From the NCBI GenBank assembly GCA_947053925.1, contig CAMRUG010000003.1, positions 1-64,000 of the forward strand: 64,000 nucleotides of DNA. The letters run 5' to 3'. The DNA comes from an uncultured Clostridia bacterium (GTDB lineage Bacteria > Bacillota > Clostridia > Christensenellales > CAG-314). Below the pieces are notes generated by a model. It had not been told where the DNA came from. It saw nothing but the letters and a program-made list of their open reading frames with translations, and did not search any database. Below are positions 18,061-27,205 of the stretch, piece after piece (position 1 is the stretch's first letter; each line of letters starts with the position of its first letter). A program made the position numbers and the translations under genes.

Positions 18061-19401
18061 TTAAATAACGGTATAACCTTCGGTATTTTCTATTACTTTA
18101 AAAATGTCTATTTCTTTACCGCTTGTACTGTCTACATATACATAGTACTGACGGTCGCCGTCTTGGCACTGAAATTCGTAACACAAATGCTGTTTTTCGC
18201 CTTTTTCTATTAACGCTTTAGCTATATTGGTTACTTTAAGTCTGGGCATAACTGCGGACTTTGCTTGTTCTTCCGTTACGTTACCGAAACTTATTTGTCT
18301 GTCCTGATGATTTAAAATATACGCTCTCGCTTCAAGACCCACTACTTCGCCGCTTGTACTGTCTACGGCGACTTTGATAAGTTCGGGATAGATAATTACA
18401 CCGTCGATAACGGGCGCGCAGTTAACATACGTTACAAAATCCTGCGTTTTGCTTATCCAAACGCCTTTAACGTCATAACCGAGTTTATTGCAGAATTCTT
18501 CTGCTTTAGATATACATTTATCGCAATCAACAACGCTTTCTCCGCTTTGTTCGTTATATGCCTCGTACTGCGCAACTTTGCCGTTAGCGGCAAGATATAC
18601 TCTGCCCTTTTCGGTGTCGTAAAGATAAAATAAGCCTTTGTTGTTTATTTCCGATACAAATTTGTTTTCGCCGAAAATTTCCGAAACTATTTTTGCGCCA
18701 TCGGCATGAGAGATTTTATTATCTGTTTTTAGTACTTTTTCTTCTACGCTTTCCGAAAAAGGTCCGTCGTAAATAAGTTTTTCGTACTCAAAAGTTTTAC
18801 TGTCCACTTCGTTAAGACTGTCGGACAAATTACCTACGTTATTTTGACCGTTGCCGTTGGTAATAAACATACCCGAATCGCTTTCGGCATAGCCTTGCAA
18901 AAAGTTATACAAATTTGTGGCTACGTCGTCAAGATTACGCAAAGCCATTCGTTCGCCTTCCGTTAGTTGTTCGCCTCGGGACAATTTACCTAAAAGATAA
19001 GTTGCGTAATCCTGAGTTTGATTGACGAACTTTTGACAAGCGGAAATATTGTCGCTGTCTTGAAAAGGCAGATTAGACAAACTTTGGTTTACCTGATTGG
19101 CGTGAATAACAACCTTAGCAAGCATTTCCGTTTGGTGAGCGGTATCGCCGGAGGATGCTATTTTGCCGAGATTGGCGTCAAGATTTTTCATACTGTCGCA
19201 GGCAAGATACAGAGAACGTCTGTATCCGTTTTCCTGCGATATTTTGTAGGTATTTTCGTCGTCGATAACAGACATACGCATCGTTGCTACTCTGTTGGAC
19301 GCTACAACGCCTATAACAATTGCCGAAGCGATTGCAATCAATGCCACAACGCCGAAAAATATCATCCAAAAATTTTTTATGGAATTATTTCTACATATCA
19401 T
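18061..19401 (-). CDS. ypeB: Germination protein YpeB
   Basis: Partner of SleB in the spore integument, needed for SleB accumulation and stability; 446 residues. There is an N-terminal membrane anchor (FFGVVALIAIASAIVIGVV, about residues 14-34), then a helical region. The C-terminal half has three PepSY-like repeats, the last starting KVTNIAKALIEKGEKQHLCYEF and ending with YVDSTSGKEIDIFKVIE. It lies downstream of sleB, the reverse of nothing unusual: sleB-ypeB is the standard order. The gap of 144 bases to sleB is longer than in Bacillus. Confidence 0.93.
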   Translation of the reverse strand: MICRNNSIKNFWMIFFGVVALIAIASAIVIGVVASNRVATMRMSVIDDENTYKISQENGYRRSLYLACDSMKNLDANLGKIASSGDTAHQTEMLAKVVIHANQVNQSLSNLPFQDSDNISACQKFVNQTQDYATYLLGKLSRGEQLTEGERMALRNLDDVATNLYNFLQGYAESDSGMFITNGNGQNNVGNLSDSLNEVDSKTFEYEKLIYDGPFSESVEEKVLKTDNKISHADGAKIVSEIFGENKFVSEINNKGLFYLYDTEKGRVYLAANGKVAQYEAYNEQSGESVVDCDKCISKAEEFCNKLGYDVKGVWISKTQDFVTYVNCAPVIDGVIIYPELIKVAVDSTSGEVVGLEARAYILNHQDRQISFGNVTEEQAKSAVMPRLKVTNIAKALIEKGEKQHLCYEFQCQDGDRQYYVYVDSTSGKEIDIFKVIENTEGYTVI

Positions 19402-19545
19402 TTATTTTTCTCCTATACTTTTTTTACCGATTGAATTTGTTTTAAGTTAATACCGAAATATGCGCGGTTACTTTTGAAATTTACTATTACCAAAGTAGTC
19501 AAAAACGTATTGCGCACCGATAATAAGATAGACTGCCGAATTTTA

Positions 19546-20253
19546 TTAAGAACAGAAAATATGCTTTCCTATCGTAACGATTTGCGGTCTGGACCAAATC
19601 CATTTGCTTGTTGCCGTAGCGGGATTAAAGTAATACAATGCTCCGCCTGAAGGATCCCAACCGTTCATAGCGTCCTGCGCCGCGCGCGTACATTCGTCGT
19701 TTGTTCCCAAATTGATTTGTCCGTCGGAAACGCAGGTAAAAGCACCCGCTTGGTAAATAACGCCGGAAATGCTGTTGGGAAACTTAGAACTTGCAACACG
19801 GTTTAAAATAACTGCCGCAACCGCTACTTTACCGGTATAACTTTCTCCGCGCGCTTCGCCGTAAATACAGCAGGACAGCAAATACAAATCGCTGTTAGAT
19901 ATTCCGCTCGGTTTAGTTGTTGTACCCGTAGACGCCGTACCCGAAGTCAAGGATATTCCCATTGCTTTTGCAGTGGCATTGCCTACAATTCCGTCAGCAG
20001 TCAGACCGTTTTTACGTTGAAAGTACTGTACTGCCGATTTAGTCTTGGCGCCGAAAATGCCGTCTACAGAACCGGTATAGTAACCCCAGCGTTTGAGTTT
20101 TGTTTGAATGTTTTTGACAACGGTACCTTTAGAACCGACTTTAACCGTTGCGGCAGACGCATGATTTGCCGTAACAAACACTGTTATCAACGTTGCCAAA
20201 ATCAAAACAGCCAAAACTATCGCCGTGATTTTTACTTTTTTTGTTAATATCAC
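19546..20253 (-). CDS. sleB: Spore cortex-lytic enzyme SleB
   Basis: Germination-specific lytic transglycosylase that cuts cortex peptidoglycan at muramic-delta-lactam sites. A signal/anchor segment (residues 8-33) is followed by a peptidoglycan-binding domain (about 37-97, GTVVKNIQTKLKRWGYYTG) and a Hydrolase_2 catalytic domain (about 120-234). The active-site glutamate region is YGEARGESY (Glu133, Glu137). The start is GTG, with AGGAGG seven bases upstream. A near-perfect sigma-G-type promoter precedes it, as expected for a forespore gene. Confidence 0.95.
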   Translation of the reverse strand: MILTKKVKITAIVLAVLILATLITVFVTANHASAATVKVGSKGTVVKNIQTKLKRWGYYTGSVDGIFGAKTKSAVQYFQRKNGLTADGIVGNATAKAMGISLTSGTASTGTTTKPSGISNSDLYLLSCCIYGEARGESYTGKVAVAAVILNRVASSKFPNSISGVIYQAGAFTCVSDGQINLGTNDECTRAAQDAMNGWDPSGGALYYFNPATATSKWIWSRPQIVTIGKHIFCS

Positions 20254-20280
20254 AAAGTTTTCCTCCTGATTTTTTGTGGT

Positions 20281-20311
20281 TAGTATGAGAATAAACTTTT
20301 AAATATATGCA
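20281..20311 (-). promoter_or_regulatory. Sigma-G-type promoter of sleB
   Basis: On the minus strand TGCATA (20311-20306) and CATACTA (20287-20281) are 18 bases apart. This matches the known Bacillus sigma-G consensus (TGMATA and CATWMTA) fully. Transcription would begin near 20274, just before the AGGAGG site of sleB. Confidence 0.8.
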
Positions 20312-20313
20312 AA

Positions 20314-20354
20314 AATCTTTCTACGCTTATCGAGTGCAAAGCAACCGTAGAAAG
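20314..20354 (-). terminator. Hairpin upstream of sleB promoter
   Basis: CTTTCTACG (20317-20325) and CGTAGAAAG (20346-20354) form a 9-bp stem with a 20-base loop. On the minus strand it is followed by ATTTTT. It may insulate the sigma-G promoter from read-through out of spoIIR. Confidence 0.5.
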
Positions 20355-20491
20355 AGGTACATAACGTTTTTATTTGTGATTTTATCATACAAATAGAAGA
20401 ATTTCGCTGCTATCCGCGTTTTTGAATTTATAAAAACAAAACTTGCCAGTGTGAGTAATGATTGGTAAAAGTATCTTAAACGACAAAAAAA

Positions 20492-20516
20492 CACGCCGCT
20501 AATTAAAGCGGCGCGT
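20492..20516 (-). terminator. Terminator after spoIIR
   Basis: CGCCGC and GCGGCG form a stem around TAATTAAA, and a run of seven T follows on the minus strand. Confidence 0.8.
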
Positions 20517-20532
20517 ATTTGATATATTAAAA

Positions 20533-21069
20533 CTATTTACGGTTTTCTTGCCATTGACGGATAATTTCCAGCAATTTAGATTTATAAACGATTTGGTTTG
20601 TGCCGTTGCTTTCGCCGCCCACAAAACACAGCGGAGGATATACTACGCACCACCAGTTATTTCCCGAACCGCTGCCGAGTTCGATAATCAAAGCGTCGTA
20701 TACTCCTGCCGACAGAGTAACGCCGTTATAAGCCCTGTCGGGGAAATTTTCTTTACACAGTTTTGCATTGCTTACATAATCGAATCCGTTTGCCGCAAGC
20801 GTTTTGTTGCATACTTTTTCTATATTGCCAAGTTCGCGTTCGACTATATCCATAGCCTTTTGTTTTGTAGTTGCGTCAGACAGTTTGGGCGTTAAATAAT
20901 CTACTACCGCCGACTTGACCTTAAATTTAACGTCCTGATCCGATTGGCTGTTGCTGTCCGCGCGGATATGTATACGCAAAAATTCCGCATTCGACGTTTT
21001 GGCAGGAACTGCCAATATTATTCCTATCAATGCAATCAACGCGCCTATAGCCATAAAAATCTTTTTCAT
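20533..21069 (-). CDS. spoIIR: Stage II sporulation protein R
   Basis: Forespore-secreted signalling protein that triggers SpoIIGA to process pro-sigma-E in the mother cell. 178 residues from this start: a signal peptide (MKKIFMAIGALIALIGIILA), then the family core LRIHIRADSNSQSDQDVKFK and the conserved NGVTLSAGVYDALIIELGSG and NWWCVVYPPLCF. An ATG 33 bases upstream is open, but CTGGAG lies eight bases before this ATG and directly precedes the signal peptide. It lies downstream of ispE. Confidence 0.95.
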   Translation of the reverse strand: MKKIFMAIGALIALIGIILAVPAKTSNAEFLRIHIRADSNSQSDQDVKFKVKSAVVDYLTPKLSDATTKQKAMDIVERELGNIEKVCNKTLAANGFDYVSNAKLCKENFPDRAYNGVTLSAGVYDALIIELGSGSGNNWWCVVYPPLCFVGGESNGTNQIVYKSKLLEIIRQWQENRK

Positions 21070-21242
21070 ATTATGCTCCAGATATGTAATGTTTTTTTTC
21101 ACTGATGTTATTGACGCAAAATTTACTTACAAGTATGCGTTTGTAAAAATTTTTAATAAAGTTTTGTGCTTTTTTGTCGAAAGGGTTTTGACGCATTATA
21201 TACACTTAAAAACAACATTGTTACAAAATTAACATACAATAA

Positions 21243-21292
21243 AACTCGTATTCGCTTAACAGCGGCTCGACAATTTTTGCCGCAAAGGGCTA
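21243..21292 (+). repeat. Dispersed intergenic repeat, copy B
   Basis: It reads ACTCGTATTCGCTTAACAGC then GGCTCGACAATTTTTGCCGC and AAAGGG. It is about three-quarters identical to copy A and to the minus strand of the rnpB-side copies. Confidence 0.6.
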
Positions 21293-21302
21293 CAATAAAA
21301 AA

Positions 21303-21323
21303 TCCGACAATTTAATTGTCGGA
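21303..21323 (-). terminator. Terminator after ispE
   Basis: TCCGACAAT and ATTGTCGGA form a 9-bp stem around TTA. On the minus strand a TTTTTT run follows. Confidence 0.8.
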
Positions 21324-21342
21324 AAACGAATATTTAATAAAA

Positions 21343-22197
21343 TTAAATTTCTTCTATACCTCTAAGTACGCTGCGGCAGACTCTTGTATCGAAACCGTTT
21401 TGAGATAATTTTTCGGCAACTTTGTTTGCTTCTTGCTCGTTATCAAACGCAATATAATACGCACTGCCGCTACCCGTCATATTACATAACAATTGCTGCT
21501 TACGGCAATATTGCAAATAATTAAAAGCGTAGTCGGAAATATTCTCGACAGCCGCTTGCAAATTGTTATTAAATAATTTAACGGCTTTTTTTGCTTGTCC
21601 GCTCTCAAAAAGTTTTATTATTTTACCGTTATCGGTACAAACGGGTTTAGTTGTCAAATTATCAAATCGGGCATACGCTTGCGCAGAAGAAACTCCGACG
21701 TTAAATGTCGTTAGCGCGAAATACAAAGTGTCGGTCATTCCGTAAAAAATTACGTCGTCTCCTTTGCCCGACATACGCCCCAAACCGCCGCGTAGCATAA
21801 AATTAACGTCGCTTCCTATGCTGCTGCAAATCTCATACACTCGATACGAATTAACGTCTATATTATTCAGTTTACACATACAGTAAATTACCGCCGCCGC
21901 ATCTGCCGAAGAACCGCCCATTCCTGCTGACATAGGTATATTTTTGCTTATCCGTATATCTGCTCCGTTTGTGCCGAATACAGTTATAAAGGCGCACGCG
22001 GCTTTGTAAGCCGTATTGTGTTCGGTTTGAATTTCCGCCTGCCCCCAAACGTTAACCGTTCTGTCATTGCGTTTTTCGACTTCTACAATGTCGTAAATAT
22101 CCGTTGAAACGGCAATGCTGTCAATGTCGTGATAACCGTTTTTTACACCCGTAATATTGAGAGTTAAATTGAGTTTTGCGTAAACTTTCACTTTCAT
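21343..22197 (-). CDS. ispE: 4-diphosphocytidyl-2-C-methyl-D-erythritol kinase
   Basis: GHMP-family kinase of the MEP isoprenoid pathway, 284 residues. The substrate-binding KLNLTLNITG motif is at the N-terminus, and the ATP-binding GHMP motif PMSAGMGGSSADAAA lies at about residues 87-101. The C-terminal motif is MTGSGSAYYIAF. Its position between the sipL-like/veg genes and spoIIR is a common clostridial arrangement. Confidence 0.95.
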   Translation of the reverse strand: MKVKVYAKLNLTLNITGVKNGYHDIDSIAVSTDIYDIVEVEKRNDRTVNVWGQAEIQTEHNTAYKAACAFITVFGTNGADIRISKNIPMSAGMGGSSADAAAVIYCMCKLNNIDVNSYRVYEICSSIGSDVNFMLRGGLGRMSGKGDDVIFYGMTDTLYFALTTFNVGVSSAQAYARFDNLTTKPVCTDNGKIIKLFESGQAKKAVKLFNNNLQAAVENISDYAFNYLQYCRKQQLLCNMTGSGSAYYIAFDNEQEANKVAEKLSQNGFDTRVCRSVLRGIEEI

Positions 22198-22455
22198 AGT
22201 TTAACAATTATAGCACAAAATTCCGCATTCCGCAATAGCGCTATACTTATAAAAAAACTTTGATTTTTGTCCGTTTTAAACTTTTATAATGTACAAAAAA
22301 ACAGCAATATATTTGCGTAGTAACTGATACTAAACGGTATATTTCACACTTAAAAACAACATTGAAAACGCCCTTTCCGTTTAAGAAAAGAGCGTTATTT
22401 GTTTTCGGTTTTTGCCGTATATTTTTACTTCGATTAGATAATTGCTTTAACCGTT

Positions 22456-23934
22456 TTAAATTTTGTTGTACACTACGATACGCGCGTCCTTATCCAACGG
22501 ATTTGTGATTTCAGGATTGACTGCAACAAGGTCTTCTTCGGACATATGCAAACTTTTTGCAAGGTTCCACAATGTTTCGCCTTTGCTTGCAAGGCACACT
22601 TCGATAGCGGGCAAACAGGATTTATCAAACGGTTTTTCATCTGCACTGACGATTACCGTATAGTTTACATCGCGTGAACTGTCTACCGTTATGCACAAGT
22701 CTATATCGGCTTGCAATCCGCCCGTTTCTTTAACCGCAAAACCCATAACCGCCACATTTGCGGCTGACGAACAAGTCGGCATAAGAAAATCTATATCCAC
22801 TTTTTCAGAGAACGGCAACTCTAACTGTTCGCTTTCGATATTGCTTTCCTTTTGGTAAAGAAGCGTTGCATACACTACGCCTTCTACAAGCGCTTGACGT
22901 TCCTGAGATTGACAGTTAGTAACAATTGCGCCCACGTTTACCGCTGTAATAGGTTTCTTTGCGCTATCGGCGTTTAACGATACGGCAAGGTGCTTTGAAG
23001 AGACTGCGCTTCCGCACGGCAATGTAGTTGTTACGGTTTTGCGTTCAAACGTAAAATCACAGTCTGCGCCGTACGCATCGGTAACAATTCCGATAACGCC
23101 GACTTTAGTCGCTTCCACAACCGCGCAAGCGGCAATTTCAACAGAAAATGCAGTATTTATGTCGTTTTCCGCAATGTCTAAACGTACCTTTGTATTTTTT
23201 GTTATTACACGCAATTTAAGTTGACAATCCGACAATTCGCTTGCAGATTCCAACTCTCTGTCAAACATAAAAGGCAAAGTATCGGTAACAATTTCGCCGT
23301 CGGAAATGTAAGTCAGACGCACTGCGGCTTCGCCTACAATATGGAGTATTCCGTTAAGATTTGTGTATTCGGTAGCGCAAAGACTGCTTTCGGCAAGCAA
23401 AACGGTAGAGATATTGCGGGTTGTATTCAATTCTTCGTCCACAACAAAAGGCAATGTAACAACGTTAGCCGAACTTAACGCTTCTACATTGTCGGAAAGT
23501 ATGTACATATCTTCTCCGCCGGAAAGATACGGTACGCTTGCCGTAACATAGGCATAGGCGGCAATTTCCAGCAAAATCGTAAGCGTTGCCGTATTGGCAT
23601 TAGTATCGACTTTACTGTCTACCGTTACCACTTCAAATGTCAATTTACTGTCGGAATCCAACAAATCGCTTTGCATACTAGCCGTAAAATCGGCATTATA
23701 ACTCGAACTCAATACCGATGTGCCGTCAGTATACATAAACTTGATATTGGTTTTGCCGTAAAAGGATACTTCACCGACTGTCGCTTCGTAGGAGTTAATG
23801 CAATTCTCCACGCCAAGCGACAGAACTTCGCTGATATCCTGCTTTACAGATATTCTTACGCTTTCCGCCGTTTGAATTTTACCTATAAATTTGCGACTAC
23901 AAAAGGTTTCATTTGAAAATTGCGCGTTTGCCAT
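22456..23934 (-). CDS. SipL-like LysM/DUF3794 spore protein
   Basis: 492-residue protein made of repeated beta-rich modules (DUF3794 type). Examples lie at about residues 25-150, 170-290 and 300-430, with recurring phrases like VEAAVRLTYIS/VEGVVYATLLY. A C-terminal LysM follows (GETLWNLAKSLHMSEEDLVAVNPEI). In Clostridioides difficile the protein of this architecture, SipL, binds SpoIVA at the forming spore coat, and this is the likely role. The ATG at 23934 is preceded by GGGGGG/TAAG. An upstream ATG at 23955 would place the ribosome binding site inside the gene. It sits next to veg and ispE. Confidence 0.85.
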   Translation of the reverse strand: MANAQFSNETFCSRKFIGKIQTAESVRISVKQDISEVLSLGVENCINSYEATVGEVSFYGKTNIKFMYTDGTSVLSSSYNADFTASMQSDLLDSDSKLTFEVVTVDSKVDTNANTATLTILLEIAAYAYVTASVPYLSGGEDMYILSDNVEALSSANVVTLPFVVDEELNTTRNISTVLLAESSLCATEYTNLNGILHIVGEAAVRLTYISDGEIVTDTLPFMFDRELESASELSDCQLKLRVITKNTKVRLDIAENDINTAFSVEIAACAVVEATKVGVIGIVTDAYGADCDFTFERKTVTTTLPCGSAVSSKHLAVSLNADSAKKPITAVNVGAIVTNCQSQERQALVEGVVYATLLYQKESNIESEQLELPFSEKVDIDFLMPTCSSAANVAVMGFAVKETGGLQADIDLCITVDSSRDVNYTVIVSADEKPFDKSCLPAIEVCLASKGETLWNLAKSLHMSEEDLVAVNPEITNPLDKDARIVVYNKI

Positions 23935-24020
23935 AATTTTACTTACCCCCCACATTTCTTATCATTGTAATATACGGAAGAATAGGCAATGTTATGCCAA
24001 CACGCAAAAAAATTATAAAG

Positions 24021-24051
24021 AAAAGTTTGTCGAATAACCGTACAAACTTTT
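24021..24051 (-). terminator. Terminator-like hairpin after veg
   Basis: AAAAGTTTGT (24021-24030) pairs with ACAAACTTTT (24042-24051), and a T-rich stretch follows on the minus strand. It separates veg from the sipL-like gene. Confidence 0.6.
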
Positions 24052-24082
24052 GATAACTTTTAAATACTAGAATATATAGATT

Positions 24083-24334
24083 TTAAATATCGCTGCTGTG
24101 GGTGCGGTCGGCAAGAGAAATTTCTCCGCAAACCATATCCGTATAGGTACAACTGATACGGTCAAAAATATCGTTTTGCAGTTTTACTACAAAAACGTTT
24201 TCGTGCGCTTCGCTTATTACGCCCTTGTAACGTTTTATTTTGTTTCTGCCGCGGTTGACTTTTACGTCTACGTCCCGCCCCACTAAATTAGATACATATT
24301 CACGCGCTTCGTCTACGCTAACGGATTTTTTCAT
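24083..24334 (-). CDS. veg: Veg family protein
   Basis: Small (83-residue) Veg protein, implicated in biofilm regulation in Bacillus. The family core is clear: VGRDVDVKVNRGRNKIKRYKG, then VFVVKLQNDIFDRISCTYTD, with an SH3-like beta-barrel pattern. It lies directly upstream of the sipL-like gene, as in many Clostridia. Confidence 0.93.
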   Translation of the reverse strand: MKKSVSVDEAREYVSNLVGRDVDVKVNRGRNKIKRYKGVISEAHENVFVVKLQNDIFDRISCTYTDMVCGEISLADRTHSSDI

Positions 24335-24406
24335 AAGTTAATTATTTACCGTTTGCCGCTAAATAATACAAAAGGACTTGAATTTTTATTTTCAAGTCCC
24401 TAAATA

Positions 24407-24892
24407 TTACAAATCGTCGTCAAAGTCGTCGTTCTCGTCCTCTTCGTCGTAATCGTCGTCAAAGTCCACGCCCAAATCGTCGGGATAATCGTCCAACTCC
24501 AAATCGATATTTTCTTCGTCTTCAAATTCTTCCTCGTCTTCTTCGTCGTCTCCGAATTCTCTGTCCAATTCTTCCAAAGGAATGTCTCCGTCTTCGTCGG
24601 CGTCCTTCGTATCGTCGTCATCCAAATATTCGCGCCAATCGTCGTTGTCTTCGTCGATATCTTTCTCGCGGGATTCCGCCGAAAGACAATTTTCGCACAT
24701 ATCTTCGTCCATTCCTATATATGCCGTTTTGCAAACCGGACACAATTTTAGCGGTTCGTCATCGTCAATGATATCGTCCAAAAGCACGATTTTACTTTCC
24801 AGTCCCAACTCCGCTTTGCAGATATCGCACATATCTTCGCTTTCTAAAATGTAATTGAGATCGCAACGCGGACACTTTTTATACTTTCCCAT
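24407..24892 (-). CDS. Tandem zinc-ribbon protein with hyperacidic tail
   Basis: 161 residues, not assigned to a known function. The N-terminal 70 residues hold two identical-spaced zinc ribbons, CxxC-x11-CxxC: Cys7, 10, 22, 25 and Cys51, 54, 66, 69. From about residue 75 to the end the sequence is almost entirely Asp and Glu with few other residues, including runs such as GDDEEDEEEFEDEEN. Such a tail suggests a protein that mimics nucleic acid charge or binds basic proteins; this is inference. It has its own short terminator (24376-24400, ACTTGAA/TTCAAGT) and is monocistronic. Confidence 0.7.
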   Translation of the reverse strand: MGKYKKCPRCDLNYILESEDMCDICKAELGLESKIVLLDDIIDDDEPLKLCPVCKTAYIGMDEDMCENCLSAESREKDIDEDNDDWREYLDDDDTKDADEDGDIPLEELDREFGDDEEDEEEFEDEENIDLELDDYPDDLGVDFDDDYDEEDENDDFDDDL

Positions 24893-25103
24893 TCAAGCCA
24901 CCGTTATCTGTATTTCGCTAAATACCGGCAACGCTATTTACCCCGCAGCCGAATTAAATATTAGCGCAACTAATTTAACACTATTCCTATAAATTGTAAA
25001 CTGTTTTTACTTATATTTTTTACAGAAATTTTACAGTTAAAATATTTTACACTATTGTCTGCAATTTACAAATAATTTATTCGTCTTATGCAAAAAAATT
25101 ATG

Positions 25104-25466
25104 TTATTTTTCTTCCGTGTCTTCCGCATTGTCAGACTTCTTCTCTTCTTGTAAATTACCGTCCTGCCGTTTAGTATCGGCAATTTCTTTTTCTTGCTTG
25201 TTTTTAGCCATTTTGCTTGCTTGGACAAGTTTGACTATATGAACTATTATCAAAGCCCCGTTCATAATACTTGTAGAATACGCCTTGACTAAAATACCGT
25301 AAATTACAAACACCGTCGCGCCGACGATATTTATTATACGCGTTTTCTTTTCGTTAGAAAATAAAAAAGAAATAAGAACAAACGCAGATGCAATTATGCC
25401 TATCGCTTCGTAAATCCATTTAAGTTGAGTGTCGGTTAAAGCAAACGCAAGTTGTGTTAAAAACAT
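25104..25466 (-). CDS. YgjV-like membrane protein
   Basis: 120-residue protein with three predicted membrane segments (about residues 18-38, 46-64, 66-84), resembling the YgjV inner-membrane family of unknown function. A 35-residue Lys/Glu/Asp-rich cytoplasmic tail follows (KQEKEIADTKRQDGN and so on). It starts 26 bases after the stop of the GNAT gene with AAGGAG, so the two form a unit. Confidence 0.65.
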   Translation of the reverse strand: MFLTQLAFALTDTQLKWIYEAIGIIASAFVLISFLFSNEKKTRIINIVGATVFVIYGILVKAYSTSIMNGALIIVHIVKLVQASKMAKNKQEKEIADTKRQDGNLQEEKKSDNAEDTEEK

Positions 25467-25492
25467 ATTTTTCTCCTTTGGTATACGGCATA

Positions 25493-26224
25493 TTACTTTA
25501 CGCCGCTTAAATCTATTTCAAAATAATTGGCAACCGCCGCGCGTTTAAGATTATACTTTGCCGCCAAATTTTGACTTGCAATATTGTCTTGCACTATGTA
25601 TGCAAACGGTATGTCTCCCCTTTTGATAACTTTGGCTGTTATATCCGTCATTACCTCTAACGCATACCCTTGCCTTCGGTATTCGGGCAACGTATAAAGC
25701 ATTCCGAGACTGCCCTCCTTGTGCAGAAGACACCAGCAAACAGGCTTGCCGTCGACATACGCGGCGGATGACGGGTGCAAAGCCAGACATTCGCGTATAT
25801 CGTCAAGCGGAGCACGGTAATGGGTGCCGTCCGATACCTGTTGCGCATAACCGCTGTCTATTGCACGCAAATCGCATCGGCTCTCGTGCAAAATCGGTTC
25901 GCCGTTCCATACATACAAATAGCAATCGGTTTGCCAATTAAACGGGTATTTGCTTTTGATATAGTCCGTTACAAATTGCGATACTCCGCAAAACTTAACT
26001 GCTTTACCTAAAACCGAACGTATTACTCCGTCGATAAAACTTGTACTTTCCGAATATATACAGCACTCCGCACTGCCGTTTGTATTTGCTACAACGGCAT
26101 AACTTACACCGTCGTTATAGACGGTAACGTTGTCAAAGTATTTGCAGTATCCTTCCATTATCAGCGCTTCGCCGCTTGAACGGAAGTAATCGAGCAATTG
26201 AGTTGTAACAGGTATTTTCTTCAT
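25493..26224 (-). CDS. GNAT family N-acetyltransferase
   Basis: Acetyl-CoA-dependent acetyltransferase; the substrate is unknown. The C-terminal GNAT core is visible: GSLGMLYTLPEYRRQGYALE (acetyl-CoA pyrophosphate loop R/Q-x-x-G), then PFAYIVQDNIASQNLAAKY. The N-terminal 120 residues form a less conserved domain. The frame is open from 26263; I chose MKKIPVTTQLL (243 residues) as the more likely start, but this is uncertain. It is upstream of the YgjV-like gene. Confidence 0.8.
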   Translation of the reverse strand: MKKIPVTTQLLDYFRSSGEALIMEGYCKYFDNVTVYNDGVSYAVVANTNGSAECCIYSESTSFIDGVIRSVLGKAVKFCGVSQFVTDYIKSKYPFNWQTDCYLYVWNGEPILHESRCDLRAIDSGYAQQVSDGTHYRAPLDDIRECLALHPSSAAYVDGKPVCWCLLHKEGSLGMLYTLPEYRRQGYALEVMTDITAKVIKRGDIPFAYIVQDNIASQNLAAKYNLKRAAVANYFEIDLSGVK

Positions 26225-26531
26225 AGCCTGCATTAGTATACCAAAGCGCGCAAAGTTTTTCAATATTTTTTAATAAAAAACTAAAACTATTTTTAAATAA
26301 TATTTGGCAAAATAATTTTTAAAATAATAAACTAAAATTAACCGTGCTTTATTTGACAAGCCGCAAGCCTATTAAATTTTAAAAACAACTTAAAATACAT
26401 TCTTGACCGACACTTCCTATTTTTTAAACGCGCTGAAAACATATTGAATTTACAAATTTATTTGATACGTCTCAATACTATGTTTTTAAATAATAAATGA
26501 AAAACTAACGCTTGCGTTCGGCTTTATTAAA
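26225..26531. other. Intergenic region before udk
   Basis: Divergent spacer, very AT-rich. Only the udk promoter at its right end is recognisable. Confidence 0.4.
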
Positions 26532-26561
26532 TTGACACTGTTTGTCAATAAATGTTAAAAT
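26532..26561 (+). promoter_or_regulatory. udk promoter with inverted repeat
   Basis: TTGACA (26532-26537) and TAAAAT (26556-26561) are 18 bases apart. The -35 box is half of a perfect inverted repeat, ATTGACA-CTGTT-TGTCAAT (26531-26549), which could be an operator. Confidence 0.6.
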
Positions 26562-26587
26562 AAATACGTTAAAGGGGAGGGTTCAAT

Positions 26588-27205
26588 ATGGAACGTATCG
26601 TAATCGGTATTGCAGGCGGCACAGGCTCGGGCAAAACAACCATAGCCAAAAAAGTTTTTCAAGCATTTAAAAATAGCGCGGTAATACTTTGCCACGATTA
26701 CTATTACAAAGCGCACGAAGAAATGCCCTTTGAAGAACGCACAAAACTCAACTACGACCACCCCGATTCGCTAGATACCGATATGCTTGTTCAACACGTC
26801 AAACAACTTAAAGAAGGCGTAGCAATCAAGCACCCCACTTACGACTTTGTATCCCACAGCCGAGGAGAATGGCAGGAAATGCAGTCGGCAAAAATAATAA
26901 TTGTCGAAGGCATCCTTATATTTACCAGTAAAGAACTGTGCGACTTGTGCGACGTAAAACTGTTTGTCGATACAGACGCGGACGTGCGTTTTATACGCAG
27001 ACTTAAACGCGACGTAGAAAAACGCGGCAGAAGTATGGATTCGGTAATAAACCAGTATTTAAATACGGTAAAACCTATGCACGAACAGTTTGTCGAACCG
27101 AGCAAAGCCAAAGCCGACCTTATAATTCCCGAGGGCGGACACAACGTTATAGCAATCTCTATGATAGTAGACGGCATCCGTAAAAAACTGTCGCAAGGAG
27201 AATAA
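26588..27205 (+). CDS. udk: Uridine kinase
   Basis: Phosphorylates uridine and cytidine in pyrimidine salvage; 205 residues, normal length. The Walker A motif GGTGSGKT is at residues 10-17. The substrate region has HDYYYKAHEEMPFEER and NYDHPDSLDTDML, and the lid has RRLKRDVEKRGR. It has a GGGGAGG ribosome binding site. The stop codon abuts the start of the tyrosine phosphatase gene. Confidence 0.95.
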   Translation: MERIVIGIAGGTGSGKTTIAKKVFQAFKNSAVILCHDYYYKAHEEMPFEERTKLNYDHPDSLDTDMLVQHVKQLKEGVAIKHPTYDFVSHSRGEWQEMQSAKIIIVEGILIFTSKELCDLCDVKLFVDTDADVRFIRRLKRDVEKRGRSMDSVINQYLNTVKPMHEQFVEPSKAKADLIIPEGGHNVIAISMIVDGIRKKLSQGE

